Shown here in pieces: positions 1 through 7,894 of a DNA stretch of 39,872 nt. The stretch's first letter is position 1, and every line of letters starts with the position of its first letter. A program made the position numbers and the translations under genes. Location: positions 1 to 39,872 of the forward strand of contig DATCEH010000030.1 in assembly GCA_036510225.1 (NCBI GenBank). Reading direction: 5' to 3'. Source of the DNA: Palsa-513 sp036510225. GTDB taxonomy: Bacteria > Actinomycetota > Thermoleophilia > Solirubrobacterales > Solirubrobacteraceae. Below the pieces are notes generated by a model. That model ran no database searches, was not told the DNA's origin, and saw only the letters and a program-made list of their open reading frames with translations.

Positions 1-123
1 GACATCCAAGCCAAAACCCGCCGCGTGATCATCGCCGCGCAATATCAACCACAACGCCCCCAGACCCCCACAACCCAAGAAATCAACGACGTCCAACACG
101 CCTGGGCCGCCGCCGGCCTCTAA
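1..123 (+). CDS. C-terminal fragment of an unidentified protein
   Basis: The first 40 codons of the window form an open frame ending at TAA (121-123); the gene starts outside the window. The residues are polar and Gln-rich, ending in VQHAWAAAGL. I do not recognise the family. Codon use differs from the rest of the window: CAA for Gln, AAA, TAT, AAC and ACA are frequent, whereas neighbours almost always end codons in G or C. This suggests an accessory or recently acquired gene. A diverged dispersed repeat starts 13 nt after the stop codon. That the frame is coding is moderately supported by its open length to the edge and clean stop, but no function can be given. Confidence 0.45.
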   Translation, partial: DIQAKTRRVIIAAQYQPQRPQTPTTQEINDVQHAWAAAGL

Positions 124-135
124 ACCGCGAAAGTC

Positions 136-190
136 GAGTGACTCAGTCAACTAGTTTCGCGAAGAAGGCCACAGAGTCTTCCTCGCCGCC
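136..190. repeat. Dispersed repeat, copy A
   Basis: About 55 bases resembling 28333-28388 in the same orientation. Shared blocks include TGACTCAG, CAAC, TTTCGCGA, GAAGG and TCCTC. The left part holds an 11-nt palindrome (TGACTCAGTCA), followed by TTCGCGAA, itself an 8-nt palindrome. Both copies are followed within ~100 bases by CCCGCA-type hexamer runs. It may be the end of a mobile element or a lineage-specific intergenic repeat. Confidence 0.5.
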
Positions 191-230
191 CCGGCCGAGG
201 ACATTCAACGCCTCCCCGGGGCGCCAGCCC

Positions 231-254
231 CGCACCCGCACCCGCACCCGCACC
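231..254. repeat. Short tandem hexamer CGCACC x4
   Basis: Four perfect copies of CGCACC lie in the non-coding stretch 124-396. A related run of CCCGCA units occurs near 28435 downstream of the second dispersed repeat. The rest of 255-396 shows no gene or clear regulatory signal. Confidence 0.7.
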
Positions 255-396
255 AACGTCGTCCCGACCGCCGCGCGACAAAGTGCGAACTCGAGTGCGT
301 CTGAGCAGCTGCTTTGAAAATGCCCCCCCACGCGACGCTCAGATCGACGACGCTCGTCGCCCTCGGCCAACCTCGCGGCCAGACCGACCCAGGCTC

Positions 397-837
397 CTAG
401 CGAGGCGCAGGAGGGAGCTTGACGACGCCGATGAAGAACTCGTCGATCTGGTGGACGATCTTCGAGAACTGCTCGAAGTCGACCGGCTTGGTGACGTAGG
501 CGTTGGCGTGGAGCTTGTAGGACCGGAGGATGTCCTCCTCGGCCTCTGATGTCGTCAGGACGACGACGGGGATCATCGAGAGCTGCGGGTCGCCCTTGAT
601 CTCGGCGAGGACCTCGCTGCCGTCCTTGCGGGGGAGGTTGAGGTCGAGCAGGATCAGGTCGGGGCGTGGCGCGTCGGCGTGGTCGCCCTCACGGCGGAGG
701 AAGGCGATCGCCTCGACCCCGTCGCTGACGACCGAGAGCGTGTTGCCGACCTTGTGATCGGCGAAGGCCTCCCGGATCAGCATGACGTCGCCGGCGTCGT
801 CCTCGACCAGCAGGACATCGATCAACTCGGCGTTCAC
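397..837 (-). CDS. Single-domain response regulator, Rcp1-like
   Basis: 146-residue stand-alone receiver. It is expected to take phosphate from the upstream histidine kinase and pass it on or act through protein contacts, since there is no output domain. Visible residues: acidic cluster E12-D13-D14, phospho-acceptor D65 in LILLDLNLPR, T95/T96 and K117 in VTKPVD. The length and the insertion before the acceptor (GDHADAPRPD) resemble receivers paired with phytochrome-type kinases such as cyanobacterial Rcp1. The GTG start at 837 overlaps the kinase TGA stop (GTGA), so translation is probably coupled. An upstream open extension in this frame is shadow coding of the kinase. The partner is inferred from overlap and family pairing. 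Confidence 0.9.
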   Translation of the reverse strand: MNAELIDVLLVEDDAGDVMLIREAFADHKVGNTLSVVSDGVEAIAFLRREGDHADAPRPDLILLDLNLPRKDGSEVLAEIKGDPQLSMIPVVVLTTSEAEEDILRSYKLHANAYVTKPVDFEQFSKIVHQIDEFFIGVVKLPPAPR

Positions 838-2381
838 GTCTGGGCCTCCTCGTCCTCGATGATCGGCAGTGTGAAGCAGAAGCGGGCGCCGACCGGATGA
901 TCGCGGTCGAGCCAGATGCGTCCGCCGTGGTACTCGATGATCTTCCTGCACATCGCCAGCCCGATGCCGGTGCCCGGGTAGGTCTCCTTGGCGTGGAGAC
1001 GTTGGAAGATCACGAAGATCCGCTCGGCGTAATCCGGTTCGATGCCGATCCCGTTGTCCGAGCAGCTGAACTCCCAATCGGGGTCGGCCCGGACGGCGTC
1101 GAGGCTGACGACCGGGGCGTCGTCGCCGCGGAACTTGACGGCGTTGGCGATCAGGTTCTGGAAGACCGACTCGAGCAGGGCCCGGTCGCCGCGGACGGAC
1201 GGGAGCTCGCCGACGACGACGGTGGCCCCGGCTTCCTCGAGGGCACTCGCCAGCGAGCTCTCGGCCCCGGCGACGAGCTCGTTGGCGTCGAGAGCCTCGT
1301 CCCGCCGGCCGGTCCGACCGACCCGGGAGAAGGACAGCAGGTCATTGATCAGGGCCTGCATCCGCTTGGCCCCGTCGACCGCGAAGTCGATGTACTGGTC
1401 GGCGCGGTCATCGAGCTGACCCCCGTACCGCTGCTTGAGGGCCTGGCAGAAGCTCGCGACCTTGCGCAGCGGCTCCTGGAGATCGTGGGAGGCGACATAC
1501 GCGAACTGCTCGAGCTCGGCGTTCGACCGGCGCAGCTCGAGCGCCTGCTCGTCGAGCTGGGCGCGGCCTGCCCCGACGAGGGCCAGCTCCTGGACGATGC
1601 GCTCGCGCATCGCATCGACGTCGTCGCCGACGGTGACGATCTCCCGGGCGCCGCGGCCAGTCACCAGCGGCGTCGCGAACTCGCCGCCGGCGACCCGTCT
1701 GGCCTCGAGCCCGAGCCGCTCGAGCGGTGTGGTCACGGTCCGCCGCAGGACGATCCCGGCGCCGAGCACACCGAGCAGGATCAATGCGCCGGCCACGAGG
1801 AGCGTGAACTTCAACAGGCGGGCAGTCGCGTAGAGCTTGCTGCGCTCGGTCGACAGCTCGGCCGCGAGCGTCGTACGCAGCCGACCAAGGGCCTGCGTGA
1901 CGACTGCGAAGCTGGCCCTGCCCGACGGGCTCGTCGCAAGCAGCGCGGCGACCCGCCCGCGGGTCCGCAGCGCCGGATCGACGAAGACCGACCGCCAGGT
2001 GCCGGCGCTCGAGCGGACCGCGGAGACGAGCGCGGCAGACTCCCGCGGACCGGTACGCCCGGAATCGGGCTTCATCAGCTGACCGTAGGCCGCGCTCTCC
2101 CCTGTGAGGCCGCTGCGGTAGAGCGCCAGGAAGTCCTCCTCGCCGGTCAGCAGGTACCCGCGCACGCCGGTCTCCTCGTCGACGAGACTGTGCTGGAGGG
2201 CGAGGTCGGCCAGCTGGGCCGGCGTGATCTGGTTGAGGACGACCGCGCGTTGGGTCGTCAGACGGGCGTTGGCCACAAGGGCGAGCCCGACGCCGATCAC
2301 CGCGACCACCAGGAGCACGCCGGTGCTCAACCCCAGCAGCTGACGGACCCGCAACCCCCTGCCCGAACCCCGGCGGCTCAC
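834..2381 (-). CDS. CHASE3-HAMP sensor histidine kinase
   Basis: 515-residue membrane sensor kinase. Layout: TM1 ~15-37; extracytoplasmic CHASE3-like helical sensor ~40-180 with the typical DEETGVRGYLLTGEEDFL stretch; TM2 ~191-213; HAMP ~214-268; dimerisation/phospho-acceptor domain with H299 in YVASHDLQEPLRKV, the bacteriophytochrome-type H-box; HATPase with N-box NLIANAVKF, DNGIGIEPDY and PGTGIGLAMCRKI. The GTG start at 2381 overlaps the TGA of the upstream phosphatase gene, and its own stop overlaps the receiver gene, so the three are one transcription unit. The N-terminal extension open further upstream reads through the phosphatase gene out of frame and was rejected. The signal sensed is unknown; CHASE3 domains are extracellular but their ligands are poorly known. 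Confidence 0.92.
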   Translation of the reverse strand: MSRRGSGRGLRVRQLLGLSTGVLLVVAVIGVGLALVANARLTTQRAVVLNQITPAQLADLALQHSLVDEETGVRGYLLTGEEDFLALYRSGLTGESAAYGQLMKPDSGRTGPRESAALVSAVRSSAGTWRSVFVDPALRTRGRVAALLATSPSGRASFAVVTQALGRLRTTLAAELSTERSKLYATARLLKFTLLVAGALILLGVLGAGIVLRRTVTTPLERLGLEARRVAGGEFATPLVTGRGAREIVTVGDDVDAMRERIVQELALVGAGRAQLDEQALELRRSNAELEQFAYVASHDLQEPLRKVASFCQALKQRYGGQLDDRADQYIDFAVDGAKRMQALINDLLSFSRVGRTGRRDEALDANELVAGAESSLASALEEAGATVVVGELPSVRGDRALLESVFQNLIANAVKFRGDDAPVVSLDAVRADPDWEFSCSDNGIGIEPDYAERIFVIFQRLHAKETYPGTGIGLAMCRKIIEYHGGRIWLDRDHPVGARFCFTLPIIEDEEAQT

Positions 2382-3598
2382 GCGGTGACCCCGGTCGGCC
2401 GGGTGCCGACGAGAAGCATCGCGACGTCGTCGGACAGCTCCTCCCCGTTGCGTTCGTCGGCTTGGGCGAGCAGCTCGGACAGCAGCCCCTCCGGACGTGA
2501 CCGCCAGTCCGGGCAGGCGGCCACGTAGTCGGCGATCAGGTCGCGCAGGCGGTCCTCGCCGAGGCGCTCCGGGCCGGGGCCGACGCGGCCCTCGATCAGT
2601 CCGTCGGTGTAGAGCAGCATCGCCCAGCCATCCGGCAGCTCGAGTCGAGTTTCCGGCCACTGCTCGTCGGCGAACAGGCCGATCGGCGGCCCACCTCCGT
2701 CGACCGGCAGGCTCGTGACCGACTCCCCGTCGATCAGGACCGGCGGGGGGTGACCGGCCCGGCGGACCCCGACGACCCGATGAGACGGCTCGATGTCCAG
2801 CGTGCAGAGCGTGGCGAACAGCCCGGGGATCTGGCTCTCGTGCTCGAGGACCCGTTGGAGCGTGGCGAGCATCAGATCGCCGCCGGCGCCCGACAGGGTC
2901 AGCGCTCGCCAGGCGATCCGCAGGCACGCACCCAGCGCGGCCTCGTCGGGCCCGTGGCCGCAGACGTCGCCGACGAGCACGTGAACCCCGCGATCCTCCC
3001 GTTCGACGACGTCGTAGAAGTCCCCGCCCAGGAGCGCCCGCCGGCGCCCGGGGCGGTACTTGGACGCGATCCAGATCGACTCGTCCTCGACGATCGGACT
3101 GGGGACCAGCCCACGCTCGAGGCGAGCGTTCTCCTCGGCCCGTATCGCGGCTATCCGCAGCTGCTGGGCATCGTCCTCGGCTTGGCGGCGGCCGATCGCG
3201 TAGCGGACGGCCCGCGACAGCAGACCGGCGTCGACGTGCCCCTTGACGAGGTAGTCCTGCGCGCCGGCGTTGACCGCGGCGACCCCGGCGGCCTCGTCGT
3301 CGAGGCCGGTCAGGACGATCACGGCGATCGCCGGTGCGGCCGCCCTGACCCGGGCGAGCGCGTCGAGCCCGACCGCGTCGGGGAGCCCGAGATCGAGCAG
3401 AACACAGTCCACCGCGGGGTCGCCTTCGAGCTCGGCCACCGCCTCGGCGAGCGTCCGGCCGCGGACGATCCCGGTCCGCGGCAGGGCATCCTCGAGGAGC
3501 TCTGTGACCAGCAGGGCGTCGCCGTCATCATCCTCGACGACCAGCACGGTGATCGCCTCGAGGATCGGCTCCACACCGACAGTCTGCCGGAGCCGCAC
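2378..3598 (-). CDS. Receiver-PP2C (RsbU/SpoIIE-type) phosphatase response regulator
   Basis: 406 residues. N-terminal receiver (~17-130) with acceptor D69 in CVLLDLGLP and K in YLVKGH, a short coiled linker, then a PPM/SpoIIE-type serine phosphatase (~170-400). Metal-ligand motifs are GGDFYDV, GDVCGHG and the C-terminal SDDVAML. Proteins of this build usually dephosphorylate an anti-anti-sigma (STAS) protein to release a stress sigma factor; no STAS gene is present here. It is first in an operon with the kinase and receiver downstream. An RsbW-like ATPase is divergent 125 bases away, supporting a partner-switching role (inference). The GTG at 3598 lacks a clear Shine-Dalgarno; another GTG at 3574 just before the receiver is possible. 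Confidence 0.9.
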   Translation of the reverse strand: MRLRQTVGVEPILEAITVLVVEDDDGDALLVTELLEDALPRTGIVRGRTLAEAVAELEGDPAVDCVLLDLGLPDAVGLDALARVRAAAPAIAVIVLTGLDDEAAGVAAVNAGAQDYLVKGHVDAGLLSRAVRYAIGRRQAEDDAQQLRIAAIRAEENARLERGLVPSPIVEDESIWIASKYRPGRRRALLGGDFYDVVEREDRGVHVLVGDVCGHGPDEAALGACLRIAWRALTLSGAGGDLMLATLQRVLEHESQIPGLFATLCTLDIEPSHRVVGVRRAGHPPPVLIDGESVTSLPVDGGGPPIGLFADEQWPETRLELPDGWAMLLYTDGLIEGRVGPGPERLGEDRLRDLIADYVAACPDWRSRPEGLLSELLAQADERNGEELSDDVAMLLVGTRPTGVTA

Positions 3599-3723
3599 GT
3601 CGTGGTGGGGGAAACCGGCCAGCCGGCCGGAGATGGCGCCGGCGGTGGGCGGACGACCACGCCGGGATGAGGACTAAAGTGTGCAGGAGATGCCCTCAAC
3701 GGCCGCCAGAGCGGAGGGCCGGG

Positions 3724-4185
3724 ATGCCTGTGAGCTTCTCGCTATCGCTCCCTCGTGAGCCCGCCGCGAGCTTCCTCGCGCGCCAAGCGGTCAGGGAGCG
3801 GTTGGCCGATGTCCTCCCGGCGGCGACCCTGGCCGATGTGACGCTGGCCGTCAGTGAGCTCGTCACGAACGCGGTGCTCCACGGGTGCGGCGAGATCGAG
3901 CTCCGCATCGAGGCCGACGACGAGAATGTGAAGGGCGAGGTGATCGACGAGGGAGGCGGCTTCGAGCGCCAGATCCGCGAAGACGGCGGGGTCGAGGGCG
4001 TCGCCGGCCGTGGCCTGTTGATCGTCGGCCAGCTCGCTCAGCGGTGGGGCGTCCACGAGGGGACGACCCACGTCTGGTTCGAGATCCCGGTGACCGGCGT
4101 CGGCAACGAGGTCGAGGCACCCGAGCTCGACGTCGAGGAGCCCGAGGTGGGTCACCCCGGCGAGGACCAGCTGCCCGACGCCTGA
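3724..4185 (+). CDS. RsbW-like ATP-binding protein (HATPase_c_2)
   Basis: 153-residue GHKL ATPase without a dimerisation/His domain, the architecture of anti-sigma kinases such as RsbW/SpoIIAB. Motifs: ELVTNAVLHG (N-box, N49), DEGGGF (G1) and GRGLLIVGQL (G2). A strongly acidic C-terminal tail (~125-153, VEAPELDVEEPEVG) extends beyond the domain. The ATG at 3724 is preceded by GGAGG at a good distance; an upstream in-frame extension has no such support. It is divergent from the PP2C-receiver operon, so both may share a regulatory region. The ATPase likely phosphorylates a STAS antagonist or binds a sigma factor encoded elsewhere. Its partner cannot be seen here. Confidence 0.85.
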   Translation: MPVSFSLSLPREPAASFLARQAVRERLADVLPAATLADVTLAVSELVTNAVLHGCGEIELRIEADDENVKGEVIDEGGGFERQIREDGGVEGVAGRGLLIVGQLAQRWGVHEGTTHVWFEIPVTGVGNEVEAPELDVEEPEVGHPGEDQLPDA

Positions 4186-4202
4186 ACGACGGGCGCGCCG
4201 GC

Positions 4203-5564
4203 TCAGGCGAGCTCGGCCTCGATCAGGGCGGCGAGTCGCCCGCAGATGTCGGTCGTCTCCGCGGCGCTCGGCGCCTCCACCATCACGCGGACGAGCGACT
4301 CGGTTCCGGATGAGCGGACGAGGACCCGTCCGCGTCCGAGCAGGTCTGCCGCTTCGCTGGCGATCGCCTCCTGGACGCGGGCGGCGTCGTCGAGCGCGGT
4401 GCGGTCGCGGACGCGGACGTTGACCAGCTTCTGTGGCAGCTTGTCCATCGCCGTCGGCCGGCTGAGATCGTCTCCGGCGAGCGCCTCGAGGGCGAGCAGA
4501 GCCGCGGCGATGCCATCCCCGGATGGCGCGAACCCGAGGTCGATGATGTGACCGGACTGCTCGCCGCCGAGGGCCCACCCGCGCTCCCGTAGGGCTTCGA
4601 GCACGTACCGGTCGCCGACGTCGGTCGTCGCGACCTCGATGCCGGCGTCTGCCATCGCCCGGTGGAAACCGTAGTTCGTCATCACGGTGACCGCGACGCC
4701 GTCTCCACTGAGGCGACCGTGCCGGCGGAGGTGGAGCGCACTGAGCGCGAGCAGCTCGTCCCCGTCGACGACCCGGCCGGTCCGGTCGACCCCGAGCAGC
4801 CGGTCGCCGTCGCCGTCGAACGAGAACCCGACGTCATGGCCGCCGGCGAGCACGGCCGTGGTGAGCGCCTGGATATGGGTCGACCCGCATCCGTCGTTGA
4901 TGTTCCGCCCGTCAGGCCGGTCGGCGATCACGCTGACGCTGGCACCGAGCCGGCGAAAGATCTCGGGCGCCACCTTGTAGGTCGCGCCGTTCGCGCAGTC
5001 GAGCATCACGTCGACCCCGTCGAGTGAGAGGTCGCGGAAGCGGAGCTCCAGCTCGCGCAGGTAGTCGTCGGCGGTCCCGCGCATCGGACGGATCCGCCCG
5101 ATCTCGCTCGGGATCGCCGGTTCGGGCGAGCCCAGACCGGCTGGGGCGTGGAAGCTCGGATCGTCGAGCTGGCGCTCGATCTCCAGCTCGTCGGCATCCG
5201 AGAGCTTGAAGCCATCGGCGCCGAAGAACTTGATCCCGTTGTCCCGGTAGGGGTTGTGCGAGGCCGAGATCACCACGGCGAGGTCGAAGCCGTAGCGGCG
5301 GACCATCAGCGGGGCGGCCGGAGTCGGCAGGACACCGCCGAGCAGCACCTCGCCGCCGGCCTCGGCGACGCCGGCGGCGATCGCCGACTCGAGCATCTCG
5401 CCGGACTCGCGGGTGTCGCGGATCACGAAGACCCGCGGTCGCTCCACGCCGCAGCGCAGCGCGGCAACCCGGCCGAGCGAGAGGGCGAGACTCGCGGTGA
5501 CGTCTTCCCCGGCAACGCCGCGGACCCCGTCCGTGCCGAACAGCCTGCGCACCGAGCTCCTCAT
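4203..5564 (-). CDS. glmM: Phosphoglucosamine mutase
   Basis: 453 residues. Converts glucosamine-6-phosphate to glucosamine-1-phosphate for UDP-GlcNAc and peptidoglycan synthesis. Four-domain phosphohexomutase: N-terminal RRLFGTDGVRG; phosphoserine loop with S102 in ISASHNPYRDNG; metal loop FDGDGDR; sugar loop GGEQSGH; phosphate-binding C-terminal RSSGTESLVRVMVEAP. Full family length. Start: ATG 5564 (MRSSVRRLFG) is preferred; a GTG two codons earlier (5570) is possible. It lies 29 bases downstream of rpsI on the same strand, the rplM-rpsI-glmM order common in actinobacteria. Confidence 0.96.
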   Translation of the reverse strand: MRSSVRRLFGTDGVRGVAGEDVTASLALSLGRVAALRCGVERPRVFVIRDTRESGEMLESAIAAGVAEAGGEVLLGGVLPTPAAPLMVRRYGFDLAVVISASHNPYRDNGIKFFGADGFKLSDADELEIERQLDDPSFHAPAGLGSPEPAIPSEIGRIRPMRGTADDYLRELELRFRDLSLDGVDVMLDCANGATYKVAPEIFRRLGASVSVIADRPDGRNINDGCGSTHIQALTTAVLAGGHDVGFSFDGDGDRLLGVDRTGRVVDGDELLALSALHLRRHGRLSGDGVAVTVMTNYGFHRAMADAGIEVATTDVGDRYVLEALRERGWALGGEQSGHIIDLGFAPSGDGIAAALLALEALAGDDLSRPTAMDKLPQKLVNVRVRDRTALDDAARVQEAIASEAADLLGRGRVLVRSSGTESLVRVMVEAPSAAETTDICGRLAALIEAELA

Positions 5565-5593
5565 CGGCACGGCGCGACTCGCTGCGTGACCAA

Positions 5594-6373
5594 CTACCGC
5601 TTCGAGAACTGAGGCCGCTTGCGGGCCTTCTTGAGCCCGGCCTTCTTGCGCTCCTTGGCGCGCGCGTCGCGCGTCAGGAAGCCGCGCCGCTTGAGCTCGC
5701 CGCGGAGATTCGGGTCGGCCTCGAGCAGCGCGCGTGAGATCCCGTGGCGCAGGGCGCCGCCCTGGGCGGAGACTCCGCCGCCGTGGAGGCGTGCGATGAC
5801 ATCCATGCGGTCCTGGTAGCCGACCGTCTCCAGCGGCTGGCGGATGTTGCGCTGGAGCGTCGGGCGGGGGAAATACTCGTTGAGCACCTTCCCGTTGACC
5901 GTGTACGCGCCGGTACCCGGCTGGAGCGTCACCCGGGCGATCGCGGTCTTTCGCTTGCCGGTGGCCCGGTAGCGGGCGCCGGCCGCGAGGTCGATCGCGA
6001 CCTGCTCGATCGGCTGATGAGCGGTCTCGTCGTCGACCGATTCCTCGACGACCGGCTCGGCCTCGTCGTCCTCGACCGCGTACGGATCGGCGGCCAGGCG
6101 GGCGAGCGGATCGACGCCCTCAGGGACGATGTCCACCTCGAGATCGGCACCCGGCACGGCCGGCTTGACGCGGGGGGTCGCGCCCTCGGCCTGATCGTCG
6201 CCGACTGGCCGCCGGCGCGGCGGCTCCTGCGCGACGGGCGGAGGGGTCTCGGCTGCGGCGGTGGTCTCCCCGGCTGCGGGAACGTCCGTCGGCTCCGGCG
6301 TCGCAGCTGCCTCGATGGGCTCTGGCGCCGAGGGCTCGGGGGGCTGCGGGGCGGTGGGCTGCTCGTCGGACAC
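5594..6373 (-). CDS. rpsI: Ribosomal protein uS9 with long acidic N-terminal extension
   Basis: 259 residues, about twice the usual bacterial uS9 length. The conserved core is ~133-259: YRATGKRKTAIARVTL at its start, the NGKVLNEYF and HGGGVSAQGGALRHGISRAL blocks, and the canonical basic tail ending RKRPQFSKR that reaches toward the P-site tRNA. Residues 1-132 are Pro/Ala/Glu-rich, acidic and likely disordered. No internal ATG precedes the core, although internal GTG/CTG starts cannot be excluded. The GTG start at 6373 shares one base with the TAG stop of rplM, with a GGAG upstream, so translation from this start is plausible. Confidence 0.93.
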   Translation of the reverse strand: MSDEQPTAPQPPEPSAPEPIEAAATPEPTDVPAAGETTAAAETPPPVAQEPPRRRPVGDDQAEGATPRVKPAVPGADLEVDIVPEGVDPLARLAADPYAVEDDEAEPVVEESVDDETAHQPIEQVAIDLAAGARYRATGKRKTAIARVTLQPGTGAYTVNGKVLNEYFPRPTLQRNIRQPLETVGYQDRMDVIARLHGGGVSAQGGALRHGISRALLEADPNLRGELKRRGFLTRDARAKERKKAGLKKARKRPQFSKR

Positions 6374-6807
6374 TAAGCTCGGATCTCCAGGGGTTGCGGC
6401 TTCTGGGCGACGTGTGGATGCTCGGGACCGGCGTAGACCTTGAGCTTGGTGAGCTGCTTCCGGGCCAGGCGATTGCGCGGCATCATGCCCTTGACGGCGA
6501 GCCGGATGATCTCCTCGGGACGGCGGTCGATCATGTCCTGGAAGGTCCGTGTCCGCAGGCCGCCCGGGTAACCCGAGTGGCGGTGGTAGAGCTTGGCAGC
6601 ACGCTTGTTGCCGGTCACGGCGATCTTCTCGGCGTTGACGACGACGACGAAGTCTCCGGTGTCGATGTGCGGCGTGTAGGCCGGCTTGCGCTTACCGCGC
6701 AGGGTGTCGGCGATCTGCGTCGACAGCCGGCCGAGGGTCAGGCCGTTGGCGTCGACGACGTACCAGTTGCGTTCACGGTCGCTTGGCTTGGCTACGTAGG
6801 TTCTCAT
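6373..6807 (-). CDS. rplM: Ribosomal protein uL13
   Basis: 144 residues, normal length for 50S subunit protein L13, an early assembly protein. Hallmarks: RNWYVVDANGLTLGRLST, DTGDFVVVVNAEKIAVTG, HSGYPGGLRTRTFQDM and VKGMMPRNRLARKQLTKLKV. ATG start at 6807. It is immediately followed by rpsI with a 1-nt stop/start overlap, the near-universal L13-S9 pair. The 71-base gap upstream probably carries its promoter. Confidence 0.97.
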   Translation of the reverse strand: MRTYVAKPSDRERNWYVVDANGLTLGRLSTQIADTLRGKRKPAYTPHIDTGDFVVVVNAEKIAVTGNKRAAKLYHRHSGYPGGLRTRTFQDMIDRRPEEIIRLAVKGMMPRNRLARKQLTKLKVYAGPEHPHVAQKPQPLEIRA

Positions 6808-6848
6808 GGCATCAAAAAGGCCACGCGGCAGGCGCGCGGCACTCGTGG

Positions 6849-6854
6849 ATGATA
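6849..6854 (-). promoter_or_regulatory. Candidate -10 element for rplM operon
   Basis: Minus-strand TATCAT (5/6 match to TATAAT) lies 41 bases upstream of the rplM ATG in the 71-nt gap after the DUF2149 gene. No good -35 was found at 16-18 nt, so this is only a candidate. Confidence 0.3.
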
Positions 6855-6878
6855 GGCGAAATCGATCGCCGGGGCTTC

Positions 6879-7214
6879 TCAGGGGCTCTGTACGTAGACC
6901 AGACGGCCGTCGGCAAGCCGGTAGACGGCGCCGACCCGGTGGCCGGATCCGACCACCTTCTTCCCGCTCAGCTGGATCGTCTTGATGTTGTCGTTCTGCT
7001 TGACGATGATCGTCTGGCCGGTCGGCTCGGTTCGGAGGATCGTCACGTTCTGGTGGGTCAGGAGGTCGGTCAGCTTGACCGACTGGAGCGCGGCGAGGAG
7101 GAACGCCACGGCGAGGACGATGCCGAGGTCGAAGAGGTTGACCAGGCCGTCGAGCGGATCGCCGGCCCGGTCGATGCGGACCCGCCCGCGCGGGGTGACC
7201 CGCGGACGACTCAT
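6879..7214 (-). CDS. DUF2149 (ExbD-like) membrane protein
   Basis: 111 residues. One membrane segment (~24-45) preceded by the DUF2149-type DPLDGLVNLFDLG motif, with D29 entering the helix, then an extracytoplasmic beta-rich tail. This mimics ExbD/TolR, where a single-TM protein supplies the proton-carrying Asp to a five-helix ExbB/TolQ/MotA pore. The ATG at 7214 overlaps the TGA of the upstream proton-channel gene (ATGA), so the two are coupled. DUF2149 is known to occur beside MotA/TolQ/ExbB genes; the ion-coupling role is inferred. Confidence 0.8.
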   Translation of the reverse strand: MSRPRVTPRGRVRIDRAGDPLDGLVNLFDLGIVLAVAFLLAALQSVKLTDLLTHQNVTILRTEPTGQTIIVKQNDNIKTIQLSGKKVVGSGHRVGAVYRLADGRLVYVQSP

Positions 7215-7894
7215 ACGTGCCCGGGAAGTGGCGGCGCGACGTCGCCCGGATGCGACGACCCGGAGTCCTCCGGGTTGAGGGCCGCGACGATGTACTCGAG
7301 GTCGGAGAGATCCTGCGCGTAGAACCGGTCGCGGACCAGGGAGATCGCGAACGCGACGGCGCCGATCAGCAGACCGAGCACGGTCACGCTGAACGCCACC
7401 CGGAGGTTGTCCGAGAGCTGAGTGACGTCACCCTTGGCGAGGCCGGCGAGGGCCGGCGAGAGCGGGATCAGCGTGCCCATCAGGCCGAGTGCCGGCCCGA
7501 AGCGGACGAGCAGCCGGGTCCGTTCGAGACGCTGGAGCGAGGCGAGGTCGAAGTCGGCGAGGCACTTGGCCATCCGATCGGGGGCGGCCGGCTGGCCGTA
7601 CTGGGCTGTCAGCTCGCCCAGCGTCTCGACCATCATCCCGCTCGACCCGAGCGCGCTCAAGGCCCGCGTGGCGGTCGGCCTGTCGTCGCGCCGGAGTGCC
7701 TCGAGCGCCGCGGCGGCGGCCTGGTCGAGCCGCCTGAAGCCGATCCGCCGGCGGCGGTTGGTCAGCTCGAAGACGAACGACCCGAGCTCGAAGAGCATGA
7801 AGATCAGCGCGAGGATCGCCGCCACGAAGACCGGCACCCGGAGGACGTTCGCCAGGTGGAAGAGGACGTTCTCGATGTCTGCTTGGGGGATCAT
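7211..7894 (-). CDS. MotA/TolQ/ExbB-family proton channel protein
   Basis: 227 residues. TM1 ~19-41 (VPVFVAAILALIFMLFELG), a long cytoplasmic domain, then TM2 ~133-152 (FGPALGLMGTLIPLSPAL) and TM3 ~170-190 (FSVTVLGLLIGAVAFAIS). The GLMGTLIPL and T-GLL-G features are typical of the MotA/TolQ/ExbB family, which forms the pentameric channel coupling proton flow to mechanical work. Both ends overlap neighbours by ATGA: upstream the PKD-domain gene, downstream DUF2149. In a monoderm with no TonB/Tol outer-membrane target, the work output is unclear. It is not MotA of a flagellum: no flagellar genes are nearby and MotB is absent. Confidence 0.85.
   Translation of the reverse strand: MIPQADIENVLFHLANVLRVPVFVAAILALIFMLFELGSFVFELTNRRRRIGFRRLDQAAAAALEALRRDDRPTATRALSALGSSGMMVETLGELTAQYGQPAAPDRMAKCLADFDLASLQRLERTRLLVRFGPALGLMGTLIPLSPALAGLAKGDVTQLSDNLRVAFSVTVLGLLIGAVAFAISLVRDRFYAQDLSDLEYIVAALNPEDSGSSHPGDVAPPLPGHV

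Noticed and set aside
143..370. Minus-strand frame with Val-Arg repeats
   Set aside because: Produced by the CGCACC hexamer repeat; no start signal or protein-like composition.
897..2528. 543-codon plus-strand open frame
   Set aside because: Antisense to the histidine kinase; composition is low-complexity Asp/Glu/Arg/Gly with no domain.
7211..7894. Flagellar motor MotA
   Set aside because: No MotB or flagellar genes; DUF2149 partner and length fit an ExbB/TolQ-like protein better.
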